Shown piece by piece: positions 14,136 to 18,735 of a DNA stretch of 18,735 bases. Every line of letters begins with the position of its first letter. The first letter of the stretch is position 1. Below the pieces are notes generated by a model. The model was not told where the DNA came from and did no database searches. It was given only the letters and a program-made list of their open reading frames with translations. The stretch spans positions 1 through 18,735 of the forward strand of contig JBAXCX010000052.1 of NCBI GenBank assembly GCA_037141255.1, written 5' to 3'. The position numbers and the translations under genes were made by a program. Source of the DNA: IMCC26207 sp037141255. Lineage in GTDB: Bacteria; Actinomycetota; Acidimicrobiia; Acidimicrobiales; Microtrichaceae.

Positions 14136-16387
14136 GCTTTCTCCAATGGTGCCCAAGACAAGAGCAGCCGCTTTTCTCCAACAGAGCCAAAGTGAACTAC
14201 TGCCTCGGCTTTATCCCCTGCACCCTCAACCATCAAGATGACGCCGTCGCCCCACACGTTGTGGCGCACGTCATCACCCACCTTGAAGTTCAGTTCGTGG
14301 GCCTTTGTAGGCGAGGGTGGTTTCGGTTTAGCTAAGCCAGATCCGCGCCCAACTCCCGAGCCGGTATCTGACCAAGAGGTGGACTCCCAGGTACTAGATC
14401 GGCCACCGCTGCTTCGCTCCTGGCGGGTTCGACTCGAGGAGGATTCTTCGATGAGTCCGCTCGGAATCTCGGTGATAAATCTGCTTGGCGGGTTGTATTG
14501 CGTGCTGCCATAGAGCGTGCGGCACCAGGCGTGGGATAAGAAAAGTTGTTGCCGCGCACGAGTAATTCCCACATAGCAAAGGCGCCGTTCCTCTTCGAGT
14601 TCGCCCGGGTCAGTCAATGCCCGCATATGGGGAAACACGCCCTCCTCGACCCCAACCATGAACACCACCGGAAACTCCAACCCCTTTGCAGCATGAAGCG
14701 TCATCATGACGACTCCAGTCTCCGATGGGTCATCTGGGTCGGGAAGCTGATCGGTGTCTGCCACCAAGGAGACCTGCTCCAAGAAGGCATCCACGCTTGG
14801 ATACTCACGGGCCATTCCCACAAGCTCAGCCAAGTTCTCGATCCGCGAATCATTCTCGACGGAGCGATCAGCCTCAAGCTCTGCCAAATAGCCAGATCGG
14901 CTGAGTATGGAATCCAGCAATGCTGCAGGCCCGGCTGCCAGCTCTGTGCTGAGGTCATCGAGCAGTGTCAGAAAGGATTCAATGCCCCGAGCTGATCTGG
15001 GCGAGACCCCGGCGGCGTGCCAGTTACGCAAGGCCTCTACAAAGCTCAAGCCATGTGACCGCGCATATGCATCTAGGCGGCCAACTGTTTGATCACCAAT
15101 GCCCCGCTTGGGAACATTGAGCACCCGCTTCAGGTTGACTTCATCAGTGGTATTGACCACTGCGCGCAAGTACGCCATTGCATCTTTGACTTCACGTCGG
15201 TCGTAGAACCGCGTGCCGCCCACAACCCGATACGGGATGCTGCCGCGCAAGAACTGCTCCTCGAGAACGCGACTCTGAGCGTTGGTGCGATAGAACACCG
15301 CCATGTCTGACCAACGCTGGTCGCCGCCGCTATGCAGGCGTGTCAGTTCACGGCAGAGCCACTGGGCTTCGTCAACCTCGTCCTCGCCCTGGAATTTGGT
15401 GATCTTGTCTCCTGCACCAGTTTGGGTCCAGAGGTCCTTGGGTTTGCGAGCCGAATTATGCGAGATCACTGCATTTGCAGCATCGAGAATGTTTTGAGTT
15501 GAGCGGTAATTCTGCTCCAGGACCACAACGGTGGAGTCGGGAAAGGCAGTTTCGAACTCGAGCAGATTTCGCATATCAGCCCCACGGAATCCGTAGACAG
15601 ACTGATCGGTATCACCCACCACGCACACGTTCCGATGCTCTTGACCAAGCAGCATGACCAGTTCGTTCTGCACGCTGTTGGTGTCTTGATATTCATCGAC
15701 GAGCACATGTCGAAAGCGTTGCTGATACGCGGCCAACACCTCTGGCTGTGTTCGCAGTAGTTCAACAGCTACGCACAGCAGGTCATCAAAATCCATTGCA
15801 CCAGCACGCCTCAGCCGAAGCTGGTACTCGGCGAACACTTCAGCAATTTTGCGGTCGTAGATAACCGAGGCCTGCTCGGTATACGACTCCACGTTGTGGC
15901 CATCGTTCTTGGCCGCTGAAATGGCCGCATGAACTGCCCTCGGGGGAAACCGCTTGGAGTCAATGTTGAGGTCTCGTAAGACATAGCTCGTCAGGCGAAC
16001 TGCATCTGCGTGGTCATAGATCGTAAAGGCCGAGGGGTACCCCAAGAGTTGTGCATCTCGGCGAAGCATGCGCACGCAAGCCGAATGGAAGGTTGAGATC
16101 CACATTTTTTGCGCCACTGGGCCGATGAGTCGCCCAATGCGGTCGCGCATCTCTTGGGCTGCTTTGTTCGTGAATGTGATCGCCAGAATCTGATGTGGCG
16201 AGACCTGATGCTCCTCAATCAGATGAGCAATTCTGTGTGTCAGCACCCTGGTCTTGCCAGATCCCGCGCCGGCGACCACCAAGAGCGGACCATCACCGTG
16301 AGTGACGGCCTCGAACTGTGCTGGGTTGAGCCCAGCGAGCAGGCGGTCAGGAGACATCTTGCCAATCTTAGTTGCGCGGGCTGACAC
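14132..16387 (-). CDS. pcrA: ATP-dependent DNA helicase PcrA/UvrD
   Basis: A superfamily 1A 3'-5' helicase for repair, replication restart and clearing RNA polymerase. Motifs in order: Q motif LNPAQFEAV, Walker A AGAGSGKT (39-46), ITFTNKAAQEM, Walker B VDEYQDTN, GDTDQSVYGFRGAD, QNYRSTQNIL, TLHAAKGLEFPVVF and YVGITRARQQLFL. The C-terminus (FKVGDDVRHNVWGDGVI to the end) is the Tudor-like RNA-polymerase-binding module of PcrA, after a low-complexity Ser/Arg/Lys-rich linker. Full length, 751 residues from a GTG at 16387; an ATG ten codons further in (16357) is equally possible, as neither has a clear ribosome site. Its stop overlaps the acyl-CoA synthetase start. Confidence 0.97.
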   Translation of the reverse strand: MSARATKIGKMSPDRLLAGLNPAQFEAVTHGDGPLLVVAGAGSGKTRVLTHRIAHLIEEHQVSPHQILAITFTNKAAQEMRDRIGRLIGPVAQKMWISTFHSACVRMLRRDAQLLGYPSAFTIYDHADAVRLTSYVLRDLNIDSKRFPPRAVHAAISAAKNDGHNVESYTEQASVIYDRKIAEVFAEYQLRLRRAGAMDFDDLLCVAVELLRTQPEVLAAYQQRFRHVLVDEYQDTNSVQNELVMLLGQEHRNVCVVGDTDQSVYGFRGADMRNLLEFETAFPDSTVVVLEQNYRSTQNILDAANAVISHNSARKPKDLWTQTGAGDKITKFQGEDEVDEAQWLCRELTRLHSGGDQRWSDMAVFYRTNAQSRVLEEQFLRGSIPYRVVGGTRFYDRREVKDAMAYLRAVVNTTDEVNLKRVLNVPKRGIGDQTVGRLDAYARSHGLSFVEALRNWHAAGVSPRSARGIESFLTLLDDLSTELAAGPAALLDSILSRSGYLAELEADRSVENDSRIENLAELVGMAREYPSVDAFLEQVSLVADTDQLPDPDDPSETGVVMMTLHAAKGLEFPVVFMVGVEEGVFPHMRALTDPGELEEERRLCYVGITRARQQLFLSHAWCRTLYGSTQYNPPSRFITEIPSGLIEESSSSRTRQERSSGGRSSTWESTSWSDTGSGVGRGSGLAKPKPPSPTKAHELNFKVGDDVRHNVWGDGVILMVEGAGDKAEAVVHFGSVGEKRLLLSWAPLEKA

Positions 16388-16453
16388 CGCTTGCCCGCGC
16401 GCTGAGGGCCTTGCTCTGCCAGATCGGGCTTGTCTGTGGCCGCTACTGACTCA

Positions 16454-17248
16454 TTACCCCGCTAGGCGCTGATCCAGAAAGTCCAGAACCTGGTTCAGCG
16501 CTTCTTGGGTAGGTTGGCCGACCTGATCAACGAGGTCTTCGGTCAACACCGAGTGCGCAGCCCTCTTGTGCCCCCATTGGTTTCCTGCAGAGGAATCAAT
16601 CTCTACCCCAATAAAGCTGTCGCCAAGATGCTTCCGGAGCGAGGCGAAGCGCTCAGGCGGTGCAGCAGCATCGCCAGTAAAGCGAAGGCCAAGTACGCAC
16701 AGGTCATCTGTCTGGGTGCGTTCAATCACGATGTCGAGGTCAGCCGCTGAGCAGCCAACATCCGCACGGTGCTTCTTGCCGAGCGGCAGGGGAACCGAGG
16801 GCTGCGAGAGCACTGGAGCGAGCATCGCCGGCTCAGTCGACATCGCAAGAGCAAATCCCCCGGTAAAGCACATCCCCACTGCCCCCACACCGGGTCCACC
16901 ACACTGCTCATGGGCATGGCGGGCGAGCGCTCGAAGCCAGTCAATGGCTGGGGGTGTGGATTGTAAAGCAAATGCTTTGAACTCTTTTGAGACACAAGCT
17001 GGGGCTATTGACTTGATGATTCCCGCTGGGGTTCGTTCGGCACCCGGGGTGCCAAACAACACGGGCATAAACACAGTGTGTCCACGCTCAATAACGCGTC
17101 GGGCAAAATCCGCAACGAGCGGAGTGATTCCTGGAATCTCTGCCATCACAATGACTGCGGTGCCCTGTCCGGCTCGGTACACGGTTCGAGTTCTGCCACC
17201 AAAGGAGAACGTCTCTTCGGTGAAATCATTGAGCGGGTCTGTAGGCAT
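16454..17248 (-). CDS. Dienelactone hydrolase family protein
   Basis: An alpha/beta hydrolase of the dienelactone hydrolase type, 264 residues. The glutamate of the family is Glu37 (VMAEIPG), the nucleophile Cys127 sits in the elbow GAVGMCFTGGFAL, and likely triad partners are Asp193 (FTGDAAAPPERF) and His232 (KRAAHSVLT). True dienelactone hydrolases open lactones in chlorocatechol breakdown, but most stand-alone homologues have unknown substrates, and no aromatic pathway genes are here. It begins 24 bases after the NlpC/P60 gene and 66 bases before pcrA on the same strand, so it may share a transcript. Confidence 0.88.
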   Translation of the reverse strand: MPTDPLNDFTEETFSFGGRTRTVYRAGQGTAVIVMAEIPGITPLVADFARRVIERGHTVFMPVLFGTPGAERTPAGIIKSIAPACVSKEFKAFALQSTPPAIDWLRALARHAHEQCGGPGVGAVGMCFTGGFALAMSTEPAMLAPVLSQPSVPLPLGKKHRADVGCSAADLDIVIERTQTDDLCVLGLRFTGDAAAPPERFASLRKHLGDSFIGVEIDSSAGNQWGHKRAAHSVLTEDLVDQVGQPTQEALNQVLDFLDQRLAG

Positions 17249-17272
17249 CTACAGAACCTAGCGAATCTGTGC

Positions 17273-18496
17273 TTAGCCGACCCGGCCAAAGCTCATGGAT
17301 CCGCCCATGCGGTCGATGGGTGAAATTTTGACTACGTCACCTGTATGGGGTGAGTGAACCATCTGCCCGCCACCGATGTACATACCAACATGGCCCACAG
17401 GGTTGCGATAAAAGACCAAGTCTCCGGGCTGCAATTGCTCGCGGGTGATTCGCTGAGTTCCTGCACGCTGGGCACCCGAGGTGCGTGGCAGGGAAACCCC
17501 GACCTGCGCCCAAGACCACAACATCAGGCCAGAGCAGTCAAAGCCACCGGGCGAGGACCCGCCGTAACGATAGGGCGTTCCTAGCTGCGATTGAGCGGCG
17601 GCAATCGCGCCGGCGGCACCAGAACGCGGCGCCGAAGCGGGAAGCGGATCTTGGGAGGGTGCCGCTGCGGTCTCGGGCGGTGGCGACACAGCTGCGGCCG
17701 GGCTTGGCCTAGCCGAACGTGGCGCTTGGACTGCGGGGGCTTTGGCAGCGGGTGAGCCTGCCTGAGATGGTGCCACTCGCGCAGAGGCAGCTTGTTGAGC
17801 TTGTGCGGCAGCTTGAGCTTTGGCCTGGGCGGCAGCCGCAGCCGCAGCGCGCTGCTGTTCGGCTTCGACTGCAGATCGGAGTTCGCCCTTGGTGCTATCA
17901 AGCAACTCTTGTTGGCGATTCACGCTCGAGTCGAGTTGGGAGACCACTTTTGCCTGCTGACTCTTGCGAGCCTCGAGCTGGGTACCGGATGCCTTGAGTT
18001 GCTGGTTCTTTACATCAAGATCCTGCTGATCAGCGGTGATGCCATCAGCAAGTTGAACTCGATCACCCTGAAGCAGCTCAAGCAGAACCTGCTGATTCAC
18101 TGCCTCGTTCGGATTGGCCTTACCAAAGGCAACCTGATTTTGTACTCCGGCACCCACATAGGCCTCGACAAGATACCCCGTTGCCTGCGCACGGCTGCGG
18201 TCAAGGCGCACCTGGGCATCGGCAACAGCTTGCTCATTGGCCTGCTGCTCTTGTTGCAAACCAGAAATATCCTCTTGGGTCTGCAAGAACTGCTCATTGA
18301 GCTGATCTGACTTTTCTTGCAGCGCATCAAGTTCGGCCGCAACCTTGGCTGCCTTCTCACGCAGGCCTTCAACACTTTGAGCGCCCACATTGCTGCTCGA
18401 GGTAACGAGCCCAACTGTCACCACTGCTGCGATTACTACCGTCGCGGTCCGAATCGGCCGAAGCAGTCCAGAGAGGGTCGAAGAGGTGACATGCAT
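17273..18496 (-). CDS. Exported NlpC/P60 peptidoglycan endopeptidase with coiled coil
   Basis: 407 residues. A signal peptide covers about 1-40 (basic start, hydrophobic 18-32, likely cut near VGAQ-S). A long coiled coil covers about 42-215, then an Ala/Gln- and Pro-rich flexible linker about 215-295, and a C-terminal NlpC/P60 domain about 296-407. Catalytic residues are Cys321 (GGFDCSGL), His369 (VGHVGMY) and His381 (MVHSPHTG). This architecture matches actinobacterial RipA-like or Cg2402-like hydrolases that cut stem-peptide bonds during cell separation, where the coiled coil blocks or targets the enzyme. The ATG at 18496 lacks a Shine-Dalgarno. A possible MtrA-type site lies about 30 bases upstream. 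Confidence 0.93.
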   Translation of the reverse strand: MHVTSSTLSGLLRPIRTATVVIAAVVTVGLVTSSSNVGAQSVEGLREKAAKVAAELDALQEKSDQLNEQFLQTQEDISGLQQEQQANEQAVADAQVRLDRSRAQATGYLVEAYVGAGVQNQVAFGKANPNEAVNQQVLLELLQGDRVQLADGITADQQDLDVKNQQLKASGTQLEARKSQQAKVVSQLDSSVNRQQELLDSTKGELRSAVEAEQQRAAAAAAAQAKAQAAAQAQQAASARVAPSQAGSPAAKAPAVQAPRSARPSPAAAVSPPPETAAAPSQDPLPASAPRSGAAGAIAAAQSQLGTPYRYGGSSPGGFDCSGLMLWSWAQVGVSLPRTSGAQRAGTQRITREQLQPGDLVFYRNPVGHVGMYIGGGQMVHSPHTGDVVKISPIDRMGGSMSFGRVG

Positions 18497-18524
18497 TGTG
18501 ACTAGTCAATCACGCAGAGAGAAA

Positions 18525-18541
18525 TGTTACAAACGCGTTTC
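18525..18541 (-). promoter_or_regulatory. Possible MtrA-like direct repeat upstream of the NlpC/P60 gene
   Basis: On the gene's strand, GAAACG (18541-18536) and GTAACA (18530-18525) are spaced by five bases, an 11-bp period resembling the GTAAC direct repeats reported for the actinobacterial cell-wall regulator MtrA, whose known targets include NlpC/P60 hydrolases. The overlapping AAACGCGTTT palindrome (18531-18540) is an alternative explanation. TAACAT (18529-18524) could be a -10. Confidence 0.3.
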
Positions 18542-18575
18542 AGTTTGCCTACAAATTCCCTCAGAATGACTTATT

Positions 18576-18636
18576 CCCGCCCGCTACTCCCAGAACCCGC
18601 CGCTCGCACAACCCGCCGCTCCCAGAACCCGCCGCT
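18576..18636. repeat. 16-bp tandem repeat upstream of the NlpC/P60 gene
   Basis: AACCCGCCGCT occurs at 18594-18604, 18610-18620 and 18626-18636, a strict 16-bp period with linkers CGCAC or CCCAG, and a degenerate copy (CCCGCCCGCT) begins at 18576. No coding frame is supported. Confidence 0.8.
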
Positions 18637-18642
18637 CTGTTA

Positions 18643-18674
18643 TGCGCCTGACCCCCCATAGAGGGTCAGGCGCA
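18643..18674. terminator. Perfect 12-bp hairpin, probable terminator of a gene beyond the right edge
   Basis: TGCGCCTGACCC (18643-18654) pairs perfectly with GGGTCAGGCGCA (18663-18674) around an 8-nt loop. There is no T-run on either side. Its place between the NlpC/P60 promoter region and whatever lies to the right suggests a transcription end. Confidence 0.55.
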
Positions 18675-18680
18675 AGACAA

Positions 18681-18730
18681 AGCGCTGGGTGAACGGCGCT
18701 AGGGCTAGGCAGCGCTGGGTGAACGGCGCT
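18681..18730. repeat. 20-bp direct repeat with 30-bp period at the right edge
   Basis: AGCGCTGGGTGAACGGCGCT occurs at 18681-18700 and 18711-18730, separated by AGGGCTAGGC; the sequence after the second copy (CGGGC) resembles the start of another spacer, so the array may continue beyond the window. The ends of each unit (AGCGC / GCGCT) can pair. Confidence 0.8.
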
Positions 18731-18735
18731 CGGGC

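Noticed and set aside
18497..18580. A c-di-AMP (ydaO-type) riboswitch before the NlpC/P60 gene
   Set aside because: Such riboswitches often precede actinobacterial cell-wall hydrolases, but I could not find its conserved stems or G-rich segments here, and the space up to the repeats is too short.
18681..18735. CRISPR array at the right edge
   Set aside because: Two 20-bp repeats with a 10-base spacer are far shorter than CRISPR repeats and spacers, and no cas gene is present.

Overview
The window looks like a chromosomal segment of a moderately high-GC actinobacterium. The long-form LeuA has a leaderless, leucine-rich leader peptide in front of it. The pcrA / exported peptidase / sucC / sucD / purN / purH neighbourhood is one I recall from mycobacteria and Streptomyces. 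Many starts are GTG or lack a clear Shine-Dalgarno sequence. There are no rRNA or tRNA genes, CRISPR arrays, transposases, integrases or phage genes. Nearly all of it is housekeeping or ordinary metabolic DNA.

Layout from left to right. At 1-170 there is possibly the tail of a gene, followed by an empty stretch. A small two-CBS-domain protein (466-900, +) runs convergently into leuA (943-2715, -). leuA is preceded on its own strand by a complete-looking attenuator: promoter, 16-residue leader peptide with a run of four leucines, two adjacent perfect hairpins with the second terminator-like, and a 13-bp direct repeat before the leuA start. A class III (glutamate-1-semialdehyde aminomutase-like) aminotransferase (3030-4379, -) diverges from a tightly packed + strand group: dusB, maf, a SnoaL/NTF2-like protein and an EthD-like protein (4461-7443).

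The next block is on the minus strand: sucC-sucD (succinyl-CoA synthetase, TCA cycle), then purN-purH (purine biosynthesis, overlapping by 4 bases). A perfect 14-bp inverted repeat separates the two pairs. A small membrane-anchored protein of unknown function (11990-12532, +) diverges from sucC. It converges on a second minus-strand series read from the right edge: an NlpC/P60 peptidoglycan endopeptidase, a dienelactone-hydrolase-family protein, the PcrA/UvrD helicase, and an acyl-CoA synthetase whose start overlaps the pcrA stop.

The most interesting non-coding signals are two. The first is the leuA attenuator. The second is a recurring pattern at gene 3' ends: several intergenic junctions carry short tandemly iterated units, each with its own sequence (8-bp, 18-bp, GCTAGCGG-based, 16-bp and 30-bp periods), often with small hairpins inside the unit. 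I found no convincing candidate for a wholly new biological system. The best leads are the dusB-maf-SnoaL-EthD arrangement, the unknown 180-residue anchored protein, and the 3'-end repeats.
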